Assembly (NCBI GenBank): GCA_021613335.1
Contig: JAJTWR010000314.1
Location: 2,283,501-2,347,500, forward strand
Direction of reading: 5' to 3'
Origin: Whitmania pigra
Lineage: Eukaryota; Annelida; Clitellata; Hirudinida; Haemopidae
Length of the DNA stretch: 64,000 nt
Shown here: positions 13,116-25,028 of the stretch, piece by piece
Layout of the letters: every line of letters begins with the position of its first letter
How positions within the stretch are numbered: the first letter of the stretch is position 1
Notes under the pieces: generated by a model
Databases searched by the model: none
The model's input: only the letters and a program-made list of their open reading frames with translations
What the model was told of the DNA's origin: nothing
Position numbers and translations under genes: made by a program

Positions 13116-13534
13116 CTGTGCAGTAACGAAGTTAAATGTGATGCGTTACTGTACATAAGTACCGCCGTGGTACTTTCTATAACAAAGTAATAATTTCGGA
13201 CATACTTTTACTTCGTTACTTGTCCTAGTTACAAAGTAACTTAAATAAAACTATATAAATTAAAATGTCTTATCTTCATTTTAAACTATAAACTTTTATT
13301 GTTCTTTGGCTAGTTCGAGAACTTTTTTCTTTTTGAAATTGCAGTTTATGCGTTTGTAATATCAAAGTTTTTTATATGCAGTCGAACCCGGTTATGTTGC
13401 CGGCCTGCATATTTCTAAACCCTAATCAGTACCAGCCATGGCGTCACAAGCGCACGCTATGATTGGTCAGAAGCACATGCGCATATGTTTATTAGTATAA
13501 TAGTTTCCAAGTCCTAACGCTCTGTTTAACGTCC

Positions 13535-13612
13535 GTCTACGTGGTTCAGTGGTTAAGGGCTCGCCTCGCTCGACAACAATACCTGTTCGCTTCCTGTTGC
13601 TTGATTCTTAAT
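13535..13612 (+). repeat. tRNA-like SINE head fragment
   Basis: The stretch GTGGTTCAGTGGTTAAGGGC looks like the D-arm/A-box half of a tRNA-derived promoter, followed by GCTCGCCTCGCTCG and a CTGTTCGC segment where a B box would lie. A (TAA)n-rich tail follows. It is too degenerate to fold as a tRNA and is best read as a SINE head or a tRNA-derived remnant. Confidence 0.35.
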
Positions 13613-13653
13613 AATAATAATACTAATACTAATAAAAAATAAAAAAAAAATAA

Positions 13654-13684
<31 letters not shown>

Positions 13685-13865
13685 TTATAATGCGTCATGT
13701 GCGTAGCGTCAGAGGCGCCTTGTGTCTTCGCTGTCCCATGAAATTCTGAAGAGGTGTGTCTTCAGGTGGCGCTTGAAGAGCTTCAGGGATGGCTGGGCTC
13801 TGACGTTAGGAGAGAGTCTGTTCCAGACAGCTGGAGAGGCGTACGAGAAGCCTAGGGTTAGGGTT
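13610..13865 (-). mobile_element. 3' end of a second LINE family
   Basis: On the minus strand an open segment contains SYASPAVWNRLSPNVRAQPS and LKLFKRHLKTHLFR, the typical C-terminal end of CR1/L2-like ORF2 proteins ((A)xxxWNxLP...SLxxFKxxLKTHLF). The stop codon lies within GCGCCTCTGACGC at about 13710, followed by roughly 30 nt and an (ATT)n tail at 13650-13682. The tail from GCGCCTCTGA onward matches the tail of the SINE at 35541-35738. The rest of the element is absent. Confidence 0.7.
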
Positions 13866-13879
13866 AATAATAGGTGTCT

Positions 13880-15690
13880 GTTTTTTTTTAGTTTATCCAT
13901 TCACTTAGTGGTAGAAAAAAAATACCGTATTCTGGGGATTATTTTTCGTATGACAAAGATTGCAAGAGATCAACTTGTCTGGCGGTAGACGAAACTATAA
14001 AAGTGCCATGTGAAACAAAAATTGCTGGCAAGAACACCAGCAACTTCGCTGCCGAACTGCATGAACAAAGAAATTGTAAAAAATATTGTGAAAAGTCGAG
14101 GTGTAAAACGCGATAGTTCAGGTGCGGTCAAGTTGCAAACTATTGGAGAATGTTTACAGCATCGTACTGTAACATGGCCTGAAGAATCTACAGAGTGTGC
14201 AAATTCAAACCATCATGAAAATGATGGATCCACTGTTCAACATGCCTGGTTTGTTTTTTTAATTATTTTAAATTAATAAAATACTATAATTGATTGTGTA
14301 ATTGTTTACTTAGCGTAATAACTAATAATATTTTTAATTATTTTGTTAGAATCTGCGAAGATGAAAAGTTTGATAAGAAACCAGTTTGTCCTCAGCTCTG
14401 CGAAATTAAAAGAAGACCTTTGCAAGACTCGTAGGATTACTATTTGTCTGGATGGATGGTCGAAGAAATCAATGTCATCGTCTTATCTAGGGATTTCGGC
14501 TCGTTTCTACGATGTAACTGCCAATAAGCCTGGACATGTATTCCTCAACTTGATCAATATCAAGCACCCGCACAGCTGAGAAATGTTGACTGAGTGTCTT
14601 TCATAAAGCCTTGAGTAGTGGGGCATAACTAAAAACCAAGTACTTACGATCATAACAGATACTGGTGCGAACATGGTAAAATTCATTTGACTGGTACAAG
14701 AGAAGAGTGCCATGCTAGATGAAGAAGAATATGACGACGAAGACATTGATGAAACAGAAAAAGTTGAAAAAGATGAGGAGCAGAATAAAAATAAGACAAA
14801 AGATGATGAAAATCAGTAAGATAATAGTGCTCAGAACATAGAAGAAATGAAAAATGAAAGCTAGTTTTTTTTATCTTCCTCTTCAAATTCCATTTTGGCG
14901 AACGCCATGCATGGCACACACGCTCCAACTGATCATCAGCATGTCCATGACAACATTGTTCTTACCAAAACTCGCCGTTATGTAGAAAAACTCCATGAGG
15001 AATGTGGGAAATCTGTCATTAGCGATTGCACTACAAGGTGGTAATCAAAAATTACATCAACAAAGTTTTGAGTGAAATGGATATTGACTCGCTTCTGCTT
15101 AGTGATTGGGTGAAACTGGAAGAATTTTCAAAACTGATAGAACCCTTCGCCATTTTACTTACTATTTTAATCCAATTCCAGCATCTGCATGTTTACTTGA
15201 TCCCTTAATGGCACAAGCTATTATGTCACCGGAATGTGCAGTGCTGCTGCATGCAACTAAGCCGTACATCACAACTGTTTTGTAAAAGCAAGGAAGATTC
15301 AGTTCGGGGAAGTCATATGTCTGGTTCTGGTGATGCACCGGCATCGTCACTCTCTTCAGACTTTATTGAAGAAATTTAAATTTTTGACAAATAAGATTCA
15401 GTCTAGTACAACAGCTATGAGTATTAGCAAAAGGGACACTGTGCATAATCAGCTCAACAAATATCTAGCTGATGTAATAGAAGAACATTATGATGCAATG
15501 AGTTTCCGGAATCGGAAGACTACTTGTTACAGTAATTTGTATGAGTTAGCCCAGGACTTACTGTCAGCTCCAGCTTCTCAGGCCTACGTGGAGCAGATAT
15601 TGCTCTACAGCATCCTGACTACAGGACGACGCAACCGAATGCAACAGTCCTTGGAAATGAGAGCTTTTCTCAAACTAAATTCATTTTGAT
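13880..15690 (+). pseudogene. Decayed BED-finger hAT transposase
   Basis: Plus-strand reading fragments in several frames spell a hAT transposase in the right order. A degraded BED finger near 14000-14080 has GKNTSNFAAELHEQ. The core near 14343-14579 has ITICLDGWSKKSMSSSYLG. Further on come ITDTGANMVK (about 14655), CMAHTLQL (about 14910), and the dimerisation segment near 15540-15690 with LLSAPASQAYVEQI and TTGRRNRMQQSLEMRAFL. Frameshifts and stops interrupt it between the core and the C-terminus, and an acidic low-complexity insert (EEEYDDEDIDETEK) sits near 14715. It is a dead DNA transposon. ZBED-like hAT (Ac type) is the closest family by motif. Confidence 0.75.
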
Positions 15691-17040
15691 AGATATTTGT
15701 GCTCTGTGACTGCATAATTTGACTAAATGATTATTTGGCAATAAATGTTTCATAATTTTGATATTTGCTATTGCATACTAGTGGTAGTTGCGCATTAGTT
15801 TAAGAATGCTTTTGTAATCCTTTCCACTTTTGAAAAGGCCGGAAAGGAAAACGAAAATATTGAAAATTGAATTAGAATAAGAACCAAAATAAAAACTAAA
15901 AATTATTTCAGCAATTGGAATTGAATGGAAATTTTTAGAAATTTGGATGGAATTAGAATAGGAATAGAAATTATTTGGCAAATAATAATGAAATTAGGAT
16001 TGTAGTAAAAATTAGCTGGCGAATGGAAATAATACTGCTCTGGACAGACCTACATAGAGCTACCTCTGTGTCCATTGCTGAAGACCAGGAGGTTTGGTAG
16101 GTAGATACAAAGTTTTCGAAAGTTTGACTCCACTATTGACACTTTCAGAAACTATTTCTTCTGGAATGCGCTCCAACACACGACTATTAAATTTATTTAT
16201 TTATTTTATTTATTTAACCGGTCGAAGGGCTGAACAGCCACTAATACGACCAGCCTCAGCAAAAACAATATAACCAATACAACATCGAGCGAAGAAAAGC
16301 AGGTTACAGATTAGTCTGTGATTGTCAAAAATTCCGAAAATCTATCTCTAGGATTAATGCTCTGAAATAAATTCAAGTGATCATTCATTAGTAACACTGA
16401 AAATTGCTCTTCCTTTTTCTTTGATGCGGAGTTACGTTTGCAAAATCTATTTATTTATTTAAACTAATATTTAAAGTGCCGAAAGGCAGGATTTAAAAGG
16501 CACTGTGACAATATCAAAACTATCAGTTCTACAGAGGAGCGAGCTAGATTTTACAAGAATATTTAGATATTAATGAATGGGAAAGTTAAATAAATGAGTT
16601 TTAAGGTTATTTTTTAACAACATCGACGTCTCAGACGATCTGACATGAGACGGGAGATCCTCGGTCCACATGCGTGGAAAGATCTGACATGAGGGACTGA
16701 GGCGAGCTGGAGTGATTAAAGAATGTAGCGATTTCTGTGTTGTAGCAATATGTGCTAAGCCATGAGCGACCGGACTACTAAGCGATTAAGTATGATATAC
16801 GGATAAACTTCATTTCCAAAGATCCTATATTTTATAAACTGAAACAAACTTAAAATAAAAATAAAAAATTAAATTTTAAATACACACAACGTCAAGGTCG
16901 AGATAAATGGGTTCAGCTCAATTTTAAAACTTTTAAACGTAACCTAGTATAGAATCTTCAAAAGAAACCAATTTATACATCGGTAGCGAAGATAATCGGA
17001 ACAACAATGAATAACACTCGTGACCATATTTAATCGCAAT
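15691..17040. other. Repeat-rich spacer
   Basis: Holds a purine-rich low-complexity stretch (about 15820-16020, GGAATTGAA/GAATAGAA-like) and two short segments beginning TTTATTTATTTA followed by a GC-richer run (16180-16330 and 16448-16550), which look like 3' ends of old retrotransposons. No gene was seen. Confidence 0.4.
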
Positions 17041-17234
17041 GTTCCGATTTGAATCGAGGGAAAGCAAAACTTATAAGTTTGCATGACTGCTGCACAAACA
17101 AACGAAAAACTACGTGTTCAGCATTCGAAAATTCTCCATCTAACTTGAAGAAATTTGTAGAACGCGAGCATTCAGCACATGTTTCGGAATACGAAAAGTT
17201 GACAAGAAATGCGCGTAAAAGAAAAGCAGGTTGA
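17041..17234 (+). pseudogene. BED-finger-like transposon fragment
   Basis: An open stretch of about 60 codons contains CCTNKRKTTCSAFENSPSNL followed by KKFVEREHSAHVSEYEKL. The C...C...SPSNLxxH...HxxxYE spacing resembles the BED zinc finger and its linker in hAT-family transposases. No catalytic part follows. The similarity is by pattern only. Confidence 0.4.
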
Positions 17235-18392
17235 CAGTTGATCCAGTTCAACAATATTTATAATGTATCTTTTACCAATTAGTGCAGATGTCAGTAATTC
17301 AGCTGTGCCGGTCTGACATTGAGCAGTCGTTGAACTAGTATGAGTGATAAACTGTTTGAGAACTTGGTAATTTTTGATTATACATTGAATGAAGAAAAAT
17401 AAAGAACAAAAACACTGTCATTAGTGCTAATGCTATTACTTAAGTAACATTACTTAATAACTGTTATTACTAGCAATTACTAATTTACTAGGTAGTTTTA
17501 ACAATCGATGTGACATTTAAACACGATGGAATTATGTATGATCACAATAAGAGCGACATCATTTTAAATGCTGTAACGTCATAAATTATATAGATAGTTT
17601 ACTTTTACTTAAGTACATCTTTTAACAAATACGATTTAACGAACGGGACTCTTTACAACACTGCTTATGTCACTGATACAAACGTCAAATAACAATCAAT
17701 AAATAGCACTATTTGGATCATCGATTATTCAAGTCAATTTATCAGTAATCTGATCAGAGGCATATAAAAGTGAAAACATTAATAATGGAAACTTCAGAGA
17801 TGCTGATAATAATAAAATAAGGATAACGATTATGGTTGCGGAGTGAATCCTCTTATCTTCTGACTCTTTGACATCTTTTTAGAATTCTTTCAGTATTTTT
17901 TCCTCGTGGCATTGGAACGTGGCAATTATATTTTTTGTCAGCAGCTACTTCATCATTCTTGGGCTTACCTGCACTCGGTTTTTTTTCGACATCGACAGAT
18001 CTGCTGTTGCTTTTTTCTGCGGGTTACCTTTCTTGTCAATACCACTTTCTTAGCTGATGTTATTTTTTTTTATTTTATTTTTTTTTAGAGCTGCCGCGAC
18101 CTTCATTCTGCAACCGGTAAAAAGATTCTACAGACCTTTGGCGCCGAAACTTGAAACTTATCTTACATCACTTTAATCGTAGTTTCTGCTTTGACCGCAA
18201 ACTTTGACAGAAAACTTAGACGTTATATTTATAATTTCTCCATTGTTATGTAGCTAAGGTCTTTGTCTCAGTCAAAATGCTAGAACACACAAAGTAAACA
18301 AAAAGTAAACTTATAAAGCAATTTTTAATTTCCAACCTTTATTTAGTTCAATGAAAAAGAAAATGCAATTGTCACATATGGATTGTGATTCG
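17235..18392. other. Spacer before the 18.4 kb cullin
   Basis: Contains the AAGTAA-rich segment at 17420-17664 that may be a hAT terminus, then AT-rich DNA with a T-rich run near 18060-18085. No exon was recognised. The final 200 bases would hold the 3' untranslated region of the cullin that ends at 18393. Confidence 0.4.
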
Positions 18393-21300
18393 TTAAGCGA
18401 GGTAGTTGTACGTGTCACCTTCTACCTTAGCCAAATACTCCTTATGTATGAGATCATCAATGACACTTTTGATGAAAACCTGACTTGGAACAAAATTCGA
18501 AATGGACTCCTTGGTTACCTCATTAGCGAGATCCTTGTGAGTCAATGATTTTTTGGATTTCATGATCCTAACTATGAGTGCTTGGAGATAAAATTTCCTT
18601 TCCTCCATTACAGATTTTGTTACGTCTTTTGTTTCTTGTGAAGCTTCTCTATAAACTGGTATCAACTTGATTTTCGGTTTCTTGTTTTCAAATTGATAAT
18701 TAAGGCTAAACTTCTCGGTTAAATCGATCCCTTCATTTAACTATAAAATTATTATTTGTATAATAACTGAAATTATTCAAAAGAAATATAAGCAATTAAG
18801 AACTTACATGTACTTTGGACAAGATATTTTGAGTTGAAAGAAATTGCAAATACTTCTGAAGGTCTTTCGCATCAATTTCAGTCGAAGCTCTTATTTCTTC
18901 GAATGTGGCTGTTTCCACATTATTGAATAAATTCATTATTGATGTTATTATAACCGAGGTTTGGAGAGTGCAACTTTTACTCAAATAATTGAGTTTGATT
19001 TCGCAAGTGCTCAACTCGTGATGCCAATGAAGCTTTCGACCACTGTACGTTTTGGAATAAAAATTATTGAATGACGACATCCCCTTAGACAGCACTTGAG
19101 GGATCAAGGGTGTGGATTTGCAAGACTGTATCGGCCATGAACCAGCCTGTAATAAAATTTGGCATATATTTGATTGCTTAGTCATGGTAAATACAGCGAT
19201 AACACAAACCTGAGAGACTAAAATACTGAACGACATCCCTAAATTATCGACAAACTTTGAAGTCAATTCTTTGCTCAATTCCGTATCTGTAAGCATTTTT
19301 TCTACTTTGATTACAAATTGTTTCCCGCATTTGATCTGCAAATTAAAAACAATATGTTCTTTAAACTTTTAGTATCTTATATATTCAGATAAGAAGTGAT
19401 GGCATTAAAGAAGAAGTGATAATTAAACCGCCATTTCTATTGCCCCCAAATTCTTACCTTCATTTTGTTGATCATCATCTCTTCGCCTTCTTTCGATTGT
19501 GACGACGAATGAATCAATCTCGTGGCAAGTCGTTTAGAATAAAGCTATTGAATTATTAACATAAAATTATGTAGTAATTGTATTCATCTAATATGTTTAA
19601 TATTGTCTAACCCGAATGAATACATCTTTATCTTCAATGTAATCGAATATGGCAACGATGTCGTCTATCTTCTTCTCAATATCTTTTTCAAGCAATCCTT
19701 TTGTTCCACTTCTCATAAATTGGTCAAAATCATTAACCAGCTAAAACAAATTTTCGCTTTTTATCCTGTCAATGTTTGTTAAGTAAAAATGTTTGTAACA
19801 TTTCTTACTATTTCCGGCACTGAAATATTCGAAGATTTTGTTGTCTTGTCCTAAAAATAAGTGTTGCTTATGCTAAGCTTTACATTGAAATCATTTTATA
19901 AACATATACAAGTAATGACACTTACAACTCTGTTGTTCACATTCCTGTTAATGGCTTTGGAAACACTCTATATTTTAATAAGACGGTTATTTATACAAAA
20001 ATTCCAAAGTACACTATACTTAACTAAGCGAAAATCACATTATTATAGTTTCATGTTAAAATTATAACCTTATGCAGTCCAGCAAATGAAGCAGAATTGG
20101 ATCCAAAAACATATACTAAGTTATTGTATTCTTTTGCATATGTTTCCAAAAAACAGTCAGTAAACTTTGCTGGTTCGGAAGTTTCAAGCAAATTTATGAA
20201 AATATTTTCCAGTCTTTCTTGAATCTCATGGTTGACCGTTTTCATTTCATCGCAAGAAAACTTTAAACATGTATAAGCATCTTTCAAGTCTAAAGTAATT
20301 AAACATTAATTACATTCCTAAAACAAACTCATTAACAAATGACAAGTCAAATAAGTAAATAATAAATAATACAATGATAATAAAATAACAAGCAACAGGT
20401 TACTTTCAATTTCATCATGTTTGATGTAATATTTTGCTCTCTCCGTAACTCTTTTAATATTATCGGAAACATAAATATTACATATTCTTTGGATGATTAG
20501 ATGGACAAAGTTGGGCACAAATCTTGTTAATAATTTCTCTTCTTGGTTGATTATTTCAGAGCACTGAACAGGGATAGCGACATTGATTATCTTAAAAGTA
20601 ACTTAATGTTATAAATTTCTAAGCAAACTATTACCCTCGCAATAGCATCGTCGTCTGAGAGTGTGCCGAAATATTTCTTTGACTCGGTTTCATGGTAACC
20701 TTCCAACTTGCGAAGAATTGGCTGGACGATTGCTTCTTTATAAAACTGTTTAATTAACAAATCATTATAAAGAATATTGATATGTAATCAAATGTCTCTT
20801 TTCTAAATTACCCTTAATTCATCATCGTAATCATTGTATGGATCCGCTTCTTTAATGGATTGATAGAATGTTGTTAATACGTCATTTCCAACGATCTCCT
20901 TTTTTTCGTTTCTTTCGCTGCATTTAAATTAATTTTCAGTTTCACAATGTTTAATGAAACACTGTTGTAAATAAAACATACTCTTCCATATTCCTGAAAA
21001 TTCCCTCAGACAGGAAATCCTTCAATCTAGTGATAGCAGCAGACCAATTTTGAAGCATTTCCTAAAATTAAAATTGTGTTTAATATTAATTTATTTACAT
21101 TAACATACACATTCAACAGTTTTCCTTACCTCGCGGAATGATCTAGTTACTGTTAAAACATCATCATGAAAATGTTGTGGGTCACAACCCGCAAAGTCTT
21201 GTCTGGGTGCTAGTTGTTTATTCAGACATCTGAAATGTAAGCAAAATTATTAACGCATTTTTAAAATTATTATCGCATCTTAAATAACTAACGCAAGTAA

Positions 21301-21767
21301 AGCGTGCGCTTTTTCTGTAAATCGTTTGAACGAGATCCATATGTTGACATAGGTAATTAGATTTTGACTGGAATTGACGGTGACAATTTTCTAAAATAAT
21401 CAATGATATCTATAAAATCGAATTTCTTGTGTGAATCACAATCTCGGAAAGCAAACCTCGCAATATTTCTGAGTAGTTTCTCTTGTGTACACTTTAATGT
21501 TTTCGTCGAGTGTGTCGCACCTACCGAAGCACATTCTGCTTATTTTCCTTCAAAGCGAATGCATATAATTACGTATAATGTTACACAAACAAGAATAAAT
21601 GAAAATGCAAAACATTACTCTTGAACTTCAATGCACTGTGCTCTAGTGAAATTCTTATCTTCTTCAAGACAAGTCAGGATAACTTTGACATCTTCCCAAG
21701 TAGACGTCACATTTTTTGGTTTCCTCTGATTAGAGACATATCTCGACATAACTCCTTCAGTCGTCAT
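18393..21767 (-). CDS. Divergent CUL2-like cullin with the simple exon order
   Basis: The start ATG (21765-21767) opens MTTEGVMSRYVSNQRKPKN. Exon 1 is 21619-21767, and exon 2 (about 21457-21518) continues in frame as ECDTLDENIKVYTRETTQKY. Exon 3 (about 21285-21391) keeps the WISF pattern. Later exons are near 20830-20930, 20640-20750, 20410-20565, 20070-20290 (9/10 fused), 19620-19742 (12), 19458-19553 (13, LYSKRLATRLIHSSSQSKEG) and 19210-19340 (14). A single exon near 18808-19145 replaces CUL2 exons 15-17 and has LQAGSWPIQSCKS and YSGRKLHWHHELS. The last exon (18393-18745) has ERKFYLQALIVRIMKSKKSL and ends TYNYLA. The lysine of IVRIMK sits at the NEDD8 site of the family. No lesion was seen in the exons I translated, so it may be functional. 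It differs strongly from CUL2 in the N-terminal half, where Elongin/receptor contacts lie. Confidence 0.75.
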
Positions 21768-22049
21768 CTCGCTCTACTAAAGTTGCAAATGTTAGATAAG
21801 GCACACTCACATAACTTACAAATGTCTATGATAGCCAAGCTTTTAAAAAGATCATGTGTCACTGCAATTTAGGTATAAAATTTAACATTTTTAAAATACT
21901 AGTGTAACCAAATTATAAAATTATAAAAATATTATATAAAAATTTATTCTTAATCGGATGTTATTACAAATGTCAATATCAATACCATAATCCTGAGGAG
22001 CAATGATATAAAAGTACACTTATCCGAGAGTCAACATTTATGGTGAACA
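21768..22049. other. Upstream flank of the 18.4 kb cullin
   Basis: AT-rich DNA between the start codon and the MITE at 22050. It contains TATAAAATTATAAAAATATTATATAAAAA-like runs (about 21910-21940) that could serve as TATA elements for the minus-strand gene, but none is at a demonstrable start site. Confidence 0.3.
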
Positions 22050-22222
22050 CAGGGACGTCATTTCAGCTTTTTCCAAGGAGGGTTAAACCCTCGCATAACT
22101 TGAGAAGACGACTTTTTTTGCTTCTAGCCAAAATTCAGGGGGGAGGGGGAAGACCCTCGTAAAATATGAGAGATGACCTTGTTCCTTTTTTAGCGTCTAG
22201 TCTAACATCAATTACGTCCCTG
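22050..22222. mobile_element. Short hAT-type MITE with 8-bp target duplication
   Basis: The element begins CAGGGACGTCATT and ends with AATTACGTCCCTG, an imperfect terminal inverted repeat. It is 173 bp long and has no coding capacity. The flanks are GGTGAACA (22042-22049) and GATGAACA (22223-22230), an 8-bp target duplication with one mismatch, as expected for hAT-mobilised elements. Confidence 0.75.
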
Positions 22223-22280
22223 GATGAACAATTTCTTTAAATTAAATGTCAATAATGAAAGCAAATTCCCGATGTTCTAT

Positions 22281-22682
22281 TGGGTGACCCGTCATAACAG
22301 CCCGGCGACAAAACAGCCCCGACAAAACAGCCCCGTCAAAATAGCCCGGCGACAAAACAGCCCCGACAAAACAGCCCCGTCAAAACAGCCCCATCAATGT
22401 ATTTAAAAAAAATTTGTAAATTGGATACATTAACCGATAACTGGTTCCAAATTTAATTCGAAATTAGTGGTTTGAAGATTTATCGTCTAAAATATTATTA
22501 GGATTCCGTCTACTTCCTCACTTTACATGGACTTTTCAAGTTGGTATTTAATATAAATTATCCTCACCTTATCATCATGTCATGTGGACATGTAGCAAAT
22601 CAACAAAGAACCAATTCTACCGCTATTTTGACGGGGCTGTTTTGTCGGGGCTATTTTGCCGGGCTGTTATGACGGGGTGCCA
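22281..22682. repeat. Foldback element with repetitive GC-rich arms
   Basis: The left arm (22281-22394) begins GGTGACCCGTCATAACAGC and repeats a 16-18 bp unit of the type GACAAAACAGCCCC several times. The right arm (about 22618-22682) is the inverse, ending GCTGTTATGACGGGGTGCC. The centre (about 22395-22615) is ordinary AT-rich DNA. The whole would fold into a long hairpin. It has no coding capacity and is probably a non-autonomous DNA transposon. Confidence 0.75.
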
Positions 22683-23149
22683 TTTTTATATTTATCGGTT
22701 GATTCTTACTCACCTAATTTTGTAGATCTTTTTTTAGGGGCTAGATCTGGGGCAGTTATCACAGCCATGATTCGTGACAAATTTGGTCTGGCTAAAAGGA
22801 AAAGGCTGAAATGATGTCCTAGTATTTCGCCCTCGAAACGAATTAAAGCTTGTGAGTTGTGTAAGCTTTTAAGCAATGTATGACTTACGCCAGTGGCACG
22901 GCGACTGCTTGTTGCGCCGGGGGCGGTTGTAAAATTTGCCGTCATTCCCCTCCCCTCCCCTCCGCCATCTTTGTTATTTTTAATTTTAAATTAGAGCCAC
23001 AGAGCCAGGACTTCTTAACCACTATGAATAATTGTTATGTTATGTTTATTCTGCAAAATTCCCGAAAGCCCTCAAATATTTTCACAGAACTACAAATATC
23101 TAATTTTAGTCCGAGTTTCATATTATTGTGTAGTAGTATACATATATAC

Positions 23150-25028
23150 CAGTTATGGGCGAATCAAATCGCGATTGCGATTTAAATCGCGCTTTAGGCA
23201 AGGTTGCGATTCGATTTGAACATTGTTGGCCTCAGTGATTTTGATTCGATTAGATTTGCATTAAAGATTGAAATTAGATTGAAATAAAGATGGTTATATA
23301 TTTTTAATTTTTTACACTTCGGGTCAAAACATACAGGAACAAATATTTGTGCAGCTTTTGAGGAAATACTGTCAGAGTATGGGTTGCAGAGCATTGACAT
23401 TGGATATGTTGTTACTGACAATGCCAGAAACATGCTCAAAGCATTCACAATATTTTCGAGGAAGCTGCCAGGTTTGCCTTTGATCAAAAGGAAAATAAAA
23501 GTCAAATTAGAGAACGTGATGAGGCTTCAGAGCCATTGAATGATACTGATGAAATTTCAGAGTTTTTGTCAGATGAAAATTTCTATGACAATGAGGATAT
23601 TCTTCAGGACAATCATGTTTTAGGAACAACCCATCGACTTCCATGTTTTGCACATACCTTGCAGCTAGCTGTTAAAGATGCACTAAAAACTGTTCCTTTA
23701 GAAGAGAAAATTTTAAACGAAAGCAGCGCTGTAGCTGTTTTCTTCATCAGGTCACTATACTGGAATGAAGAGCTCCAGAAAAAATCAGATGGTTTGACTT
23801 TGTTAGCCGCTGTGCCTACCAGATGGAACTCCAATCTGATAATGCTAAGAAGATTATCTCAAGCTGCAGTATGGAAGGCGGTTAATTAAACTCTAGTTAA
23901 AGCCAAGGAAGTCAAATGCAGCTCAGGTGCACGTGTCCCTCGAATCACAGTTTCACGTTCTTTGCTGCTTGAGCTTGTCTCTTTACTTGAGCCATTTGAA
24001 GAAGCAACACAGGTGCTGCAAGGTGATGGTGTCACAATTTCGCAAGTGGTACCTGCATTAATTGGGATTGATGAAGCAGTTTCAAATTGTCAAACCCAGT
24101 TAATTGCTCTGAAAAAAACCTTCGTGCAGCTCTTCATAACCGATTCCAGGAATCTATAAGAAGACCAGAGTATGTGGTCTCAACTGTGTTGGATAGTCGT
24201 TTCAAACTAGTTCCTTTTGCTACCACCCCGAGGCTTGATTCGCATTTTACTGACAGTGGCTCACAGAAAAGTCCTACATTAATAATCCCATCAGCCAATG
24301 AGGCAAGATCTCTTCTTCATCACATGATGGATTCAATAAAGTCAGATGAAATAACAGGGTCTCACACTGCACAGTCTAAAACCTCATGCCAAACAGAAAA
24401 GAATCTACCTGAACAACTACCAGTTCTGGTCGGCGGAGCATTTTTGCAAGATACCATTGTCCTCAGGTATGAACAAATTATATTGGATTGGAAATGTACG
24501 TTAATTATTAAATAATATGTATATATTGCAGGTTAGTGACGAAGAGGATTCAGTGTATCTTAATGCTCCAAAGGACCACAACATCACTGCTGAACAATTT
24601 TGGGCAGCTAATGGTCACCGCTTTCCAAAACTACAACGACTTGCGCGTAGACTTCTAAGCATCCCGGCATCATCTGGAAGTGTGGAGAGACTGTTTTCAA
24701 TTTCAGGTGCTTTTGTCTCTGCCAGAAGAAATCGATTATCAGTGTCGACTGTGGAGTCACTGTTGCTCTTGAGGGAACAGAACTGACTCAAACTGGGTTT
24801 TAATGATTTTTTTAAACGGTAATAAAACTGTAAAAATGTTGGCTGTTAATTTTGTTGTGTTTTGCTCGAAAAAATTTGCGAAGCTAGGGCAGCAGTAAAT
24901 TTTGGAAGATTTGATTCGATTTGGAATTTTTTGATTCTCTTTGAAATTTGGTTGTTGAGATTTAAATCATTTTACAAATGATTTGAGATTTGACCATTGA
25001 GATTCGATTCGATTTTTGCCCATCACTG
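23150..25028 (+). mobile_element. hAT transposon with perfect 8-bp target duplication
   Basis: The termini are CAGTTATGGGCGAATCAAAT on the left and the inverse of CAGTGATGGGCAAAAATCGA on the right. ATATATAC occurs immediately outside both ends (23142-23149 and 25029-25036), a perfect 8-bp target duplication. GATTCGATTTGA-like subterminal repeats lie inside both ends. The 1879-bp element carries the remains of a transposase but has lost the 5' coding part: the frame begins in the catalytic core only about 180 bp from the left end. Confidence 0.9.
23330..24786 (+). pseudogene. 5'-truncated hAT transposase remnant
   Basis: The plus-strand frames read FEEILSEYGLQSIDIGYVVT followed by DNARNMLKAF (about 23355-23440), then CFAHTLQLAVKDAL and AVPTRWNSNLIMLRRLSQAA (23536-23889), LLELVSLLEPFEEATQVLQG (about 23962), and STVLDSRFKLVPF (about 24180). 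It ends with EQFWAANGHRFPKLQRLARR and LLSIPASSGSVERLFSISGA in the dimerisation domain (24517-24786). This is the core-to-C-terminus order of ZBED-like hAT transposases. The BED finger and N-terminal core are missing, and in-frame stops or shifts occur near 23480, 23890, 24110 and 24515. It is not functional as is. Confidence 0.85.

Larger units (their letters stand above)
13112..17664. mobile_element. Decayed hAT-like transposon region, possibly one composite element
   Basis: The left end (13112 onward) carries CAGTAACGAAGTTAAATG and several AAGTAAC/GTTAC motifs. The right end, read in reverse from about 17664, carries CAGTGTTGTAAAGAGT followed by AAGTAAAAGTA. These are reminiscent of animal hAT termini rich in AAGTAAC. 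Between them lie a decayed BED/hAT transposase on the plus strand, a second BED-like fragment, a LINE tail and simple repeats. The two ends are only roughly inverted repeats and I found no target duplication, so treating the whole span as one element is a guess. It may be several nested insertions. Confidence 0.35.

Noticed and set aside
13855..13870. Two TTAGGG-like units (CCTAGGGTTAGGGTTAAT)
   Set aside because: Only two units within the coding end of a LINE fragment; not a telomere or interstitial telomeric array.
14683..14928. Minus-strand frames opposite the acidic stretch at 14.7 kb
   Set aside because: They are antisense to the decayed hAT transposase, whose motif order on the plus strand is convincing.
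22224..22406. 60-codon plus-strand frame with NSPAT/NSPVK-like repeats
   Set aside because: It is the translated arm of the foldback element, not a protein.
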